Source: RGIG5612 sp045601405 | GTDB lineage: Bacteria; Bacillota; Clostridia; Lachnospirales; Lachnospiraceae | DNA length: 64,000 nucleotides | Direction: 5' to 3' | Assembly (NCBI GenBank): GCA_045601405.1 | Contig: JAZRZO010000020.1 | Coordinates: 1 to 64,000 of the forward strand | Part shown: piece by piece, positions 1 to 6,383 of the stretch | Layout: every line of letters begins with the position of its first letter | Numbering within the stretch: position 1 is the first letter of the stretch | Notes under the pieces: generated by a model | Told to the model about the DNA's origin: nothing | Seen by the model: the letters and a program-made list of their open reading frames with translations, nothing else | Databases searched by the model: none | Translations under genes and position numbers: made by a program

Positions 1-1621
1 CGCTTGGAGCATGGCTGTTGCTTATGGTCTTTTGCATGATGGTTTCCGGACGGACGGTAATGCCGTAATCGCCCATGACAGACAGTACGCTTTCCACAAG
101 AGTGCCTTTGCCGTTGCGGGTGGTTTCTCCGTAGTAGAAGAACATGCATTCAAACCGTGTGTTGGCAGTAAGTCCGTATCCGAGAGTCTTCTGAAGGTAA
201 CGGATCTTTTCATTATCGCCGGACATAATCTCAGCAAGGAACCTCTTCCATCTGGGATAAGTGGCATCCGGATCAAACCTGACCGGGCTTATCTTTGTGA
301 TGTAATCATCCGGAGTATGCTCATGCGGTTTTCCGGTTCTGATATCCACGGTGCAGTTTGCACAGTTAAAGAGATATTCATCCTTATCCAATGCAGTAAC
401 CGAAATCGGATAAACGCTCTGTGCTTCACGGATATATACATCACGGAGTCTTCGCTGCACCCACTTCTTGCACCATGAAAGAATGAGAGAACGTTTTTCT
501 TCGTCATGTATCGCAGATGCATAAATGAGAAGAGCATCCGCAAGATCCTTTCCAAGTTCCGTAATAAGAAGCCCGGCACTGTCAGCCACCCAGCATGTGC
601 CGTCAAAGACGAACCATTTCTTTCGCTCTGTAACAAACCTTGCTACATCCTTAAACACATCCGCAAAGAGTCTTCCGAAGCCGATGTCATTTCCGGCATA
701 CCGTCTGTTGGCAATTACATTCAGGCTGATAAGTTTCTGTGCCACATCATTGAAGTCCTGACTTGCAGAAGATACCGCAACCGGCTTATAAAACTCCGTT
801 GCGCCTGATACTGCTTTTTCAATGGTTCTTTTGCTGTAGTCATCTCTGTTCCATTTGTCACGGCAAAGGTTGCTCGTCCTCATAAGCCTGTCGATCTGCT
901 CCACATCCCCGCCGCAATAGAATGCAAGGATGGAACATAGAGCAAGGTCAGCCTCGCTTTGAGAAGCATATCCGGTGGTATCGCCATTCCACAGCTTCCG
1001 GAATTTATCATTGTTTGCGGCAGACATGGCAAGGTCTATAACAGCTGCATCTGTAAGAAAGCTTCCCGGCGGAGTTGCTTTCGGTTTCTGCGATTCCGGC
1101 TTAACCAAGTAGGCTTCAAGAAACGATACATAATCATCGGTACATTTCCGAATCGGCTTTTCGCATATGGCATTTCCGGTAGCAGACACATATTTGTTTT
1201 CCGTGTATGCTTCAACATGGATTTTCCTGTTGTTGATGTAATACTTTTCCTTATCAAAAACAGCGTCCGTGGTATCAATGAAAATGCGTATACCTTTTCC
1301 GGAAGGGCTGTATTCCGTATAAGAATCCATCCGTTCTATGATGTCCTTTGCAAGATCTGTTAATCCGCTGTCTGTCACGCAGTTATCAATGTCGATAGCC
1401 GAAAACTTAGGTTCGACGAAAACACCGATGCCGTTATATCCACCTTTATCAAAAGATAGCTTTACTGCTTCAAAAGATGAAAAGTGACTGCGGTTTGTTG
1501 CATCCGCCTTTGCTCCGCTTATACTGTACGGGACCTTGGTCGGCTTGCCTTTGCGTTCTTCATATCTCCACAGGATAAATCCCGCTTCCTTTTTCAGCGT
1601 GTTCGGCAGTTTTTCAAACAT
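1..1621 (-). CDS. Phage/plasmid-type primase-helicase (P4/NrS-1-like), C-terminus outside window
   Basis: An open frame of 540 codons with no stop runs off the left edge. Residues about 60-150 resemble a primase-polymerase core, with the acidic motif AIDIDN (75-80) and the SPSGKG segment (105-110) typical of phage NrS-1-like primases. A D5_N-like region follows (about 300-440), then a Walker A motif GETTRNGKGT (498-507) that opens a superfamily 3 helicase; the rest lies beyond base 1. Such proteins prime and unwind DNA at the origin of phages, satellites or integrative plasmids. The ATG is preceded by GGAGG lying inside the upstream sigma-like gene, whose last 8 bases it overlaps, so the two are probably translationally coupled. 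Family assignment is from motifs; the exact element type is not determined. Confidence 0.85.
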   Translation of the reverse strand, partial: MFEKLPNTLKKEAGFILWRYEERKGKPTKVPYSISGAKADATNRSHFSSFEAVKLSFDKGGYNGIGVFVEPKFSAIDIDNCVTDSGLTDLAKDIIERMDSYTEYSPSGKGIRIFIDTTDAVFDKEKYYINNRKIHVEAYTENKYVSATGNAICEKPIRKCTDDYVSFLEAYLVKPESQKPKATPPGSFLTDAAVIDLAMSAANNDKFRKLWNGDTTGYASQSEADLALCSILAFYCGGDVEQIDRLMRTSNLCRDKWNRDDYSKRTIEKAVSGATEFYKPVAVSSASQDFNDVAQKLISLNVIANRRYAGNDIGFGRLFADVFKDVARFVTERKKWFVFDGTCWVADSAGLLITELGKDLADALLIYASAIHDEEKRSLILSWCKKWVQRRLRDVYIREAQSVYPISVTALDKDEYLFNCANCTVDIRTGKPHEHTPDDYITKISPVRFDPDATYPRWKRFLAEIMSGDNEKIRYLQKTLGYGLTANTRFECMFFYYGETTRNGKGTLVESVLSVMGDYGITVRPETIMQKTISNSHAPS

Positions 1622-2120
1622 TGGTCTTTCCTCCTTTCCGATAGATTTGAGGGCATCCCTCACTGTACGGAGATTTGGACAGGGTCTTTGATGGGGTATT
1701 TTCATACACTTTCCGAAGTTTTTTCTTTGCGGATTCGATAGATTCATAAACGCTGCTGTAATCAGCATCTTCAATCCGTGATATTTCTCGGATGTTCATT
1801 CCGTCCATATACATCCGGAACCTCCGGTACTGCGCAGGGGTGAGATTATTCCGGAGCAGTTCTTCAATCCGGTTTTCTTCATCGGCATTTGCTACATCCT
1901 CTGCGATATCCTCACCGGATGCATACTCAGTGCCTTCATATATAAGAGCTTCGATATGGTACGGAGCATGATATCGCTGCCTCCGGTCTTCACTCTGGAT
2001 TTCTTTCCGGCTCTGCTCAAGCCAGGATAGCGCGGTATTCCATGCCTCCTCATCGTCATCATCGATGGCAATGAATACCTGGACTCCTTCATAAGGGTCT
2101 GTGTAACTGTAATCTTTCAC
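1614..2120 (-). CDS. Small sigma-like helix-turn-helix protein
   Basis: About 168 residues. The N-terminal third is acidic (a DDDDEEAW stretch near residue 24). The C-terminal part resembles sigma-70 region 4: LTPAQYRRFRMYMDG then NIREISRIEDADYSSVYESI, a recognition helix-like stretch, followed by a lysine-rich helix. Proteins of this form sit next to replication genes in Clostridia phages and integrative elements and are presumed transcription regulators. A GTG start at 2120 is chosen because AAAGGA lies at the right distance; the frame stays open upstream to 2198 but without a comparable ribosome site. It overlaps the primase start. Its function as a true sigma factor is inferred, since regions 2 and 3 are not recognisable. 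Confidence 0.6.
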   Translation of the reverse strand: MKDYSYTDPYEGVQVFIAIDDDDEEAWNTALSWLEQSRKEIQSEDRRQRYHAPYHIEALIYEGTEYASGEDIAEDVANADEENRIEELLRNNLTPAQYRRFRMYMDGMNIREISRIEDADYSSVYESIESAKKKLRKVYENTPSKTLSKSPYSEGCPQIYRKGGKTNV

Positions 2121-2369
2121 TTTCAGTCCTTTCCGCCCGAAGACGGAAAGAGCCGGGAAAGCTGCAGAACAAGAAAACCTGATTACAAAAGGGCACACTT
2201 ATCCTGGGGTACGCAGACAATGCTCTAAAAAGGAAGCAAAAATCTGTATGTATCCCGGCCCTATACGTAATCAGGCTTTCGATATTTTGTTTTTATGCGA
2301 TAGTCACCGCTGTGACTGAATCGCCGTTCTTATTACATGAAAATCGTTTTTGTGAGCGACTTTCTAAAA

Positions 2370-2615
2370 GGTAGCCACGGGAGAATGAAAATCTGACGGC
2401 TATATCAGAATTTCTTTATCAATAGTCTCCGGGCAGAAAAAATCGCCATTGCAATTCCTTCCTTTCAATACAAGCCGGAAAAGTCAACCGGCAGCTGTTC
2501 CTCTACTGTGTAATGGAGATATGGAAGCCGTTTTGACGAAAGATTTCCATTCCTGATATTCAATGGAGGCTTACTTTTCATTTGAACGAAAAAACTTCTC
2601 CTAACTGGTAGCCAC
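2370..2615. repeat. Imperfect direct repeat around GGTAGCCAC
   Basis: Two copies of GGTAGCCAC (2370-2378 and 2607-2615), each preceded by an ACTT/TCTA-like pyrimidine stretch and followed by a GGGA or AGGA purine stretch, lie 237 bases apart in non-coding DNA. The similarity extends over roughly 30 bases. They could be binding sites for an element-encoded protein; function is unknown. Confidence 0.4.
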
Positions 2616-2649
2616 AGGAACAGACAAAAAAGGATGTTTGAATAAAAAA

Positions 2650-2693
2650 ATCCTGAGACTTATAAAGATAGTCTTCTCTACAAGTCTCAGGAT
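2650..2693. repeat. 12-bp perfect inverted repeat
   Basis: ATCCTGAGACTT (2650-2661) and its exact complement AAGTCTCAGGAT (2682-2693) flank a 20-base loop, about 80 bases beyond the SymE stop codon. It lacks a clear T-tract directly after the stem on the minus strand (TATTC follows), so it is either a second terminator, an RNA processing site or a recombination site. Confidence 0.6.
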
Positions 2694-2710
2694 AGAAATC
2701 AAGCGTTTAA

Positions 2711-2750
2711 TAAAAATCAAAAAATCCCGCATCATTGCTGACGCAGGATT
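2711..2750 (-). terminator. Rho-independent terminator of the SymE-like gene
   Basis: On the minus strand an 11-bp stem (2740-2750 with 2723-2733, with wobble pairs) and a 6-base loop are followed by TTTTGATTTTT. It lies 25 bases after the stop of the SymE-like gene. Confidence 0.7.
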
Positions 2751-2774
2751 ATTCGGACATATATTCTTTTGTGG

Positions 2775-2978
2775 TTATTTGATTTTTTCGATGATAAGCT
2801 TTCCGCCTTCACATACAACATTCATCGCAGTTCCCGGTTCAAACCCGGCTTCCGAGAGCCATTTGCCCTGGATACGTATCTGCGGAACTTCTTTGTATGA
2901 GTATTTGGCGCCTGTTGTACAGGAATACACCTTAAGCTTATGTTCGTTTCTTGCTTGCCTTTGCTTTTCACATTTCAT
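2775..2978 (-). CDS. SymE-family toxin
   Basis: A 67-residue protein. The core VPQIRIQGKWLSEAGFEPG and the tail GGKLIIEKI match the SymE family, a small beta-barrel (AbrB-like) fold whose E. coli member is an SOS-induced type I toxin, controlled there by antisense RNA. The ATG follows AAAGGAGG at good spacing. It is monocistronic, with its own terminator. Whether an antisense RNA exists is not visible; the upstream region of the plus-strand XRE gene would be one place to look. Many Clostridia SymE-like proteins have no tested activity, so toxin function is by family only. Confidence 0.75.
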   Translation of the reverse strand: MKCEKQRQARNEHKLKVYSCTTGAKYSYKEVPQIRIQGKWLSEAGFEPGTAMNVVCEGGKLIIEKIK

Positions 2979-3056
2979 AGGTGCCGCCTCCTTTCTCAGG
3001 TTACATACATCACTCTAAATGGAGAAAAAAGCAAGCTTACTGTTACTCATAATCCG

Positions 3057-3085
3057 TTGTTTCAAATTCCGTTTACTTATATAAT
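3057..3085 (+). promoter_or_regulatory. Candidate promoter of the XRE-restriction operon
   Basis: TTGTTT (3057-3062), 17 bases, then a perfect TATAAT (3080-3085), placed just upstream of the GGAGG of the XRE gene. The -35 is weak, which fits an activator- or repressor-controlled promoter. Confidence 0.5.
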
Positions 3086-3108
3086 TTTCACAATCGGAGG
3101 TGAGCACT

Positions 3109-3315
3109 GTGATTAAAGAAGAATTAGGCAATCGAATACGCGAGCTTCGCCAGAATACAGGATTAAGTCAGGAAAAATTCGCACTTAAGATTGGAATGGA
3201 TCGAACATATTTTGCATCCGTAGAAGCCGGAAAGAGAAATATTGCCATCGAGAATATAAAGAAGATTGCTGATGGGCTTAATGTTACACTGAGCGATTTA
3301 TTCAAAGAAATGTAA
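3109..3315 (+). CDS. XRE-family HTH regulator, probable controller of the restriction genes
   Basis: A 68-residue single-domain Cro/CI-type HTH. GLSQEKFALKIGMDRTYFAS forms the helix-turn-helix, and the ending LNVTLSDLFKEM is typical of restriction controller (C) proteins. The GTG at 3109 is preferred because GGAGG lies 8 bases before it; an in-frame GTG at 3100 overlaps that ribosome site. It is followed after 16 bases by the MjaI-like endonuclease gene, each with its own GGAGG, implying one operon. In C-protein systems such a regulator delays endonuclease expression until methylation is established; that role is inferred from position and size. Confidence 0.8.
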   Translation: MIKEELGNRIRELRQNTGLSQEKFALKIGMDRTYFASVEAGKRNIAIENIKKIADGLNVTLSDLFKEM

Positions 3316-3331
3316 GGAGGACTCTAATCAA

Positions 3332-3922
3332 ATGAACTATACGCTTAAAAACGAAAGCATTGAATTGTTTAATGAAAGCGAAAAAACCGATTTTCCAAAG
3401 TATACTTCTCAGCTAATAAATTGGGCCAATCAAAATGCACAAGGAACAAGGCCCATTGTTGTTGGCCAAATGTCGGAATTATTTCCGGAATTTTTGGAAT
3501 CTGACGAAGAAAAGTCAATCGCAGGCTGGCGTAGATGGTATATGAATCGTTATCCAGACGCTTTTGATAAAGCAACTGAAAAAATATATGCTCAGGTCGA
3601 AAATCTTCGAAAGGCTATCCCACTTATTGATGAAGCATTGGTACATAGCTGGGTGGAGGATCTTGTGGTCAATAAAACATTTAATGGGTTGTATGTACAA
3701 AAGGCTATCTTAGCATCTTTGGCAAATAGAATGGGATCAACATATCGTCTGGCAACTCCTGAGGAAGAGGCGAAAGGAATAGATGGATTTGTAGGTAATG
3801 TTGCATACTCTATAAAGCCTGACACATATAAAACGATGGGGCGCCTGTCCGAAGTAATAAATGTCAAGATGATTTATTATACAAAAGCCAAAACCGGTTT
3901 GAAGATTGAAGTTGAGGAATAG
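3332..3922 (+). CDS. MjaI-family type II restriction endonuclease
   Basis: A 196-residue protein recognised as MjaI-like (the namesake cuts CTAG). Family features are the VVGQMSELFPEF segment near residue 43, the helix VEDLVVNKTFNGL (108-120), the signature STYRLATPEEEAKGIDG (136-152) and a PD-(D/E)xK-type nuclease core with D151 and the SIKP motif (K162). Length is normal for the family. It follows the XRE gene and precedes two small ORFs that together look like a second copy of the same fold. The methyltransferase needed to protect the host is encoded convergently at 6384-7658. Specificity cannot be read from the sequence, though an MjaI relative plus an SPPYW methyltransferase would fit a CTAG-like site with N4-cytosine methylation. 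Confidence 0.8.
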   Translation: MNYTLKNESIELFNESEKTDFPKYTSQLINWANQNAQGTRPIVVGQMSELFPEFLESDEEKSIAGWRRWYMNRYPDAFDKATEKIYAQVENLRKAIPLIDEALVHSWVEDLVVNKTFNGLYVQKAILASLANRMGSTYRLATPEEEAKGIDGFVGNVAYSIKPDTYKTMGRLSEVINVKMIYYTKAKTGLKIEVEE

Positions 3923-3937
3923 AAGGAGGACAAGTAC

Positions 3938-4282
3938 ATGCCTGTTGCAAACAAGGAATTTGTTTTAAATTATGCAATGAACAGATGGCAATTAAATTTT
4001 AAAAGAAATGTTGGACCAACATCAGATTCAATTCGCATCTGTAGTCCTTCGTCTTTTGATGAATGGTGTGATTATTATTACTCGAATGTGAGAAGTCGCC
4101 AACATTTGGATGATCTCGGCAGAACACTTTATGAAAGAATAACGGAGAATCTTCCGGAGGAAAACAGATTCCATCCTGATTTATTAAACACCATTACTGT
4201 GCAGGATTGTATTGATTATATGCACATGGTAGTGTTGCGTCGAACATATGATGGATATCTTAAAGAAAGAGGGTTGCTATGA
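3938..4282 (+). CDS. N-terminal half of a split MjaI-like protein
   Basis: A 114-residue protein with a GGAGG at good spacing. It has no named domain I can assign on its own, but its end, MHMVVLRRTYDGYL (residues about 96-109), aligns in pattern with DLVVNKTFNGLYV of the neighbouring endonuclease, and the helical region before it is of similar length. Its TGA overlaps the ATG of the next gene (ATGA), so the two are translationally coupled. I infer that this ORF and the next are the DNA-binding/helical and nuclease parts of a second, divided MjaI-like subunit. An alternative is an unrelated accessory protein. Confidence 0.55.
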   Translation: MPVANKEFVLNYAMNRWQLNFKRNVGPTSDSIRICSPSSFDEWCDYYYSNVRSRQHLDDLGRTLYERITENLPEENRFHPDLLNTITVQDCIDYMHMVVLRRTYDGYLKERGLL

Positions 4283-4605
4283 ATCCTGTGCTTATTATTG
4301 GAGGGATTCCATTCTTTGATGCGCCGAGTGAAATTGAAGGCTCACCATATTGGGTTGATTTGTGGACAGACGTTAATGGTTACAAAATAGGTCTACAGAT
4401 AAAACCGCCATCTTATCATTCAGCAAACATTTCAATATATATGGGAAAAGCTCGATCATCAGAAGAAAAAGGGCATAAAGAGTTTTTGCGTGATTTTGGT
4501 GGAAAAGTATTTGTAGTAATGCCGGAAAATGGTGATGTCCCGCGAAATGTTGAAGAAGCAATTATTGCTGAATATACCTTGCTACAGCAAATGCCTCCAA
4601 GATAA
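4279..4605 (+). CDS. C-terminal, nuclease-like half of a split MjaI-like protein
   Basis: A 108-residue protein. Its core has acidic D27/D31 in VDLWTD, followed by IGLQIKPPSY (residues 37-46), matching the VAYSIKPDTY core of the upstream endonuclease. Thus a PD-(D/E)xK-like arrangement with Q40-x-K42 is present. After it, ISIYMGKARSSEEKGHKEF and VFVVMPENG are well formed, so the gene does not look decayed. It is coupled to the preceding ORF by an ATGA overlap. Whether it cuts DNA, forms a heteromer with the intact endonuclease, or is a regulatory paralogue is unknown. Confidence 0.55.
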   Translation: MNPVLIIGGIPFFDAPSEIEGSPYWVDLWTDVNGYKIGLQIKPPSYHSANISIYMGKARSSEEKGHKEFLRDFGGKVFVVMPENGDVPRNVEEAIIAEYTLLQQMPPR

Positions 4606-4680
4606 TAATAAATAAATGGCGGTCGCTAAAGTTGGTGTGCTACCCGTCAAGAGGACAGTGAATAATTAAAAAGTTTTGTG

Positions 4681-4709
4681 CCGCCAGTCGAGCAATCGGC
4701 TGACGGTTT
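4681..4709. terminator. Hairpin terminator at the left end of the IS3-type element
   Basis: CCGCCAGTCG pairs with CGGCTGACGG (with one wobble and one mismatch) around AGCAAT, then TTTTCTT follows on the plus strand and, after a short gap, CTTTTTAATT on the minus. It directly follows the orfB stop and probably ends the transposase transcript. Confidence 0.5.
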
Positions 4710-4711
4710 TC

Positions 4712-5641
4712 TTATGCCGCCACATAGTAACTTTCATGGTATTCAACAGGTGTCATCAAATGAAGTTTCCGCTGAATCCGATCTGTATTGTAAAACCCAA
4801 GATATGTCTCTATTGCATTCACTAAATCTGTTTTTGAAGTAAAGCGTTTTCCGTAGTACATCTCACGCTTCAGGATGCCCCAAAAGCCTTCCATGGGACC
4901 GTTATCAATACAATGAGCTACTCTGGACATGCTCTGCTTCATATGATGCTTTTTTAGCCTTGCTGAGAACTGCTTGCTCGTGTATTGGAAACCTCTGTCA
5001 CTGTGAAACAATGGATGTGCATCTGGCTCAAGAGCCACTGCTTCATCAAACGTGTTCATAACGAGCGGATTATCATTGCGGTCACCGATCTTATATGTCA
5101 CGATCCTGCGATCATAGAGATCCAGAATGGCGCTCAGGTATACCTTGTGCACTTCGATGCCGATGTAATACTTGAACTCTGTCACATCGGTCAGCCACTT
5201 CTCATTCGGTGCATCTGCATGGAAGTCACGATTCAGATAATTCCTGGCGATGTGTGCAGGATCATTGCTGTTTTTGGTGCAGCTCTTTGGCTTCCACTTG
5301 ATCGTAGACTGGACGTGCTCTTTACGGCAGATTCTCAAGACACGCTTATCATTCACAGCGATACCATGCTTTTTATCCAACTCATCCCTGATCCGCCGGT
5401 ATCCCATGTCAGGATGTTTTTCATGGATGTATTTGATTTTCTCGGATATCTCCTTGTTGCACTTTTCACTGAAACTGACAGGATTCTTCATCCAACGATA
5501 GTAAGCGCTGCGTGACAGATGAAGATATTCACATAACCTTTGTACGGGATAGTGCTTTTCTTCAGCCAGTTCTTTGATCGCCTGGTATTTATACAGATGG
5601 CGAGTCAGAGATAGCGATCTTTCATCTCTAACTCTCTGACT
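4712..5641 (-). CDS. IS3-family transposase OrfB (catalytic part, made as OrfAB)
   Basis: The rve/DDE integrase domain of an IS150-type transposase. The three catalytic acids are visible: D in WLTDVTEF, D in FHSDRGFQYTS and E in GPMEGFWGILKREMY. The N-terminal part (KEHYPVQRLCEYLHLSRSAYY-like region) is an HTH_21-type segment. The frame is open from the slip site at 5641; an internal ATG at 5491 could give a shorter product, but the conserved N-terminal helices lie upstream of it, so the normal product should be the OrfAB fusion. Both catalytic core and length look intact. Confidence 0.85.
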   Translation of the reverse strand, partial: SQRVRDERSLSLTRHLYKYQAIKELAEEKHYPVQRLCEYLHLSRSAYYRWMKNPVSFSEKCNKEISEKIKYIHEKHPDMGYRRIRDELDKKHGIAVNDKRVLRICRKEHVQSTIKWKPKSCTKNSNDPAHIARNYLNRDFHADAPNEKWLTDVTEFKYYIGIEVHKVYLSAILDLYDRRIVTYKIGDRNDNPLVMNTFDEAVALEPDAHPLFHSDRGFQYTSKQFSARLKKHHMKQSMSRVAHCIDNGPMEGFWGILKREMYYGKRFTSKTDLVNAIETYLGFYNTDRIQRKLHLMTPVEYHESYYVAA

Positions 5642-5647
5642 TTTTTT
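5603..5647 (-). promoter_or_regulatory. Programmed -1 frameshift site with stem-loop
   Basis: On the minus strand an A7 heptamer (5641-5647) lies where orfA must shift to orfB. A perfect 9-bp stem (5633-5641 with 5603-5611, 21-base loop) begins at the last A, and the orfA stop codon lies inside it. A6/A7 slips are the standard way IS3 elements make the OrfAB transposase; the close spacing of the stem is unusual. Confidence 0.75.
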
Positions 5648-6306
5648 AACAGATCATTCTCCATCTGAAGATCACGGTTCTTTCGTTCCAGTTCCGTGAC
5701 CTTATCCCGCAGTTCTTCCTCCGGCGTCCTGGCTGGCTGCGTACCGGCACGACGACCACGCCGGTCTTCCAGTCCGGCTGAGCCCATCTTTTCATAGCGC
5801 AATACCCAGTTGCGTACCTGCTGATAAGAGCACTTGTACTTTAATGCCATTGTACCGTAATTCCTGTTGTTGGCAAGGCAGTCCTGTACGATCTCAAGAC
5901 GTTCTTCCGGCGTCGTTTGTCTGGATTTACTCATGTAGCTTCCTCCCCCGCTTGCACGGGCTGATATTTCTCCATGAGCATTATACTGCTTTATCCAATC
6001 TTGGAGTGCCTTTTTTGATCGAATTCCGTACCGCCTCATTATCTCCAATAGAGATCCCTCTCCTTGAAGATAATCATTGGCTGCGCTAAGCTTCAGGCCC
6101 AAAGGGTAGTGCTTGTTATGCGTCTGATTCAAAAGACCGCCAGGACCTTCATTCTGATAAATGATAACCCATTTCCGGAAGGAATCTGTTCCGTTTCCGG
6201 ACAACCCGGCTAATCTCGCAGCTTCTCTGATTCCGATTTCGTCTCTCAGATACTGTTCAACTAACTGGACCTTAAGGACTGGATCAATCTTACTCTTTCT
6301 GGACAT
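5605..6306 (-). CDS. IS3-family OrfA, DNA-binding part
   Basis: A 233-residue helix-turn-helix protein with at least two HTH units (LVEQYLRDEIGIREAARLAG near the start and LEIVQDCLANNRNYGTMALK in the middle). It ends in a heptad-like leucine-zipper stretch (VTELERKNRDLQMENDLLKK) typical of IS3-family OrfA. The ATG at 6306 follows GGGGG at a usable distance; the frame continues upstream to 6360 but those codons cross the inverted repeat. It alone usually acts as a repressor; with OrfB it forms the transposase. Confidence 0.85.
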   Translation of the reverse strand: MSRKSKIDPVLKVQLVEQYLRDEIGIREAARLAGLSGNGTDSFRKWVIIYQNEGPGGLLNQTHNKHYPLGLKLSAANDYLQGEGSLLEIMRRYGIRSKKALQDWIKQYNAHGEISARASGGGSYMSKSRQTTPEERLEIVQDCLANNRNYGTMALKYKCSYQQVRNWVLRYEKMGSAGLEDRRGRRAGTQPARTPEEELRDKVTELERKNRDLQMENDLLKKVRELEMKDRYL

Positions 6307-6311
6307 AGAAA

Positions 6312-6356
6312 TACCCCCAAGTAGGTTTTTATATTTCAATGTCCTACTTGGGGGTA
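6312..6356. repeat. 14-bp perfect inverted repeat covering the orfA ribosome site
   Basis: TACCCCCAAGTAGG (6312-6325) and its exact complement (6343-6356) flank a 17-base loop. The inner arm contains the G-run that serves as orfA ribosome site, and the outer arm overlaps the right inverted repeat of the element. In a transcript entering from outside, the ribosome site would be paired. Confidence 0.75.
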
Positions 6357-6383
6357 GCATATCAAGTTGCAGCCGCCATCATT

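Larger units (their letters stand above)
2121..2774. other. Intergenic stretch with direct and inverted repeats
   Basis: No convincing gene is seen on either strand. The stretch contains an imperfect direct repeat around GGTAGCCAC (2370 and 2607), a 12-bp inverted repeat (2650-2693) and the probable terminator of the SymE gene (2711-2750). It separates the primase/sigma unit from the toxin gene; both are read on the minus strand, so promoters for the sigma-primase unit should lie here, but none is clear enough to call. Confidence 0.5.
4638..6359 (-). mobile_element. IS3-family (IS150-like) insertion sequence
   Basis: The element contains overlapping orfA and orfB joined by a -1 frameshift. 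The ends carry imperfect inverted repeats starting TGCTACCC and containing AGGACA and TGAA (4638 inward; 6359 inward), a tip typical of the IS3/IS150 group. No target-site duplication of 3 to 5 bases is evident, so the exact tips may be off by a base or two or the duplication has decayed. The insertion is between convergent genes and leaves both reading frames intact. Confidence 0.8.
4616..6379. terminator. Arms of a bidirectional terminator split by the insertion sequence
   Basis: ATGGCGG (4616-4622) lies just after the last restriction ORF and CCGCCAT (6373-6379) lies just after the methyltransferase stop. Without the inserted element they would form one stem with U-rich sequence on the exit side of both strands (TTTATTTATTATTA on the minus strand, CATTTTATATT on the plus). 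I infer a shared terminator for the convergent restriction and methyltransferase arms. Confidence 0.5.

Noticed and set aside
4630..6370. Target-site duplication of the IS3-type element
   Set aside because: Bases flanking the deduced tips (GTG on the left, TAT on the right) do not match, and shifting the ends by one or two bases does not help, so none is claimed.
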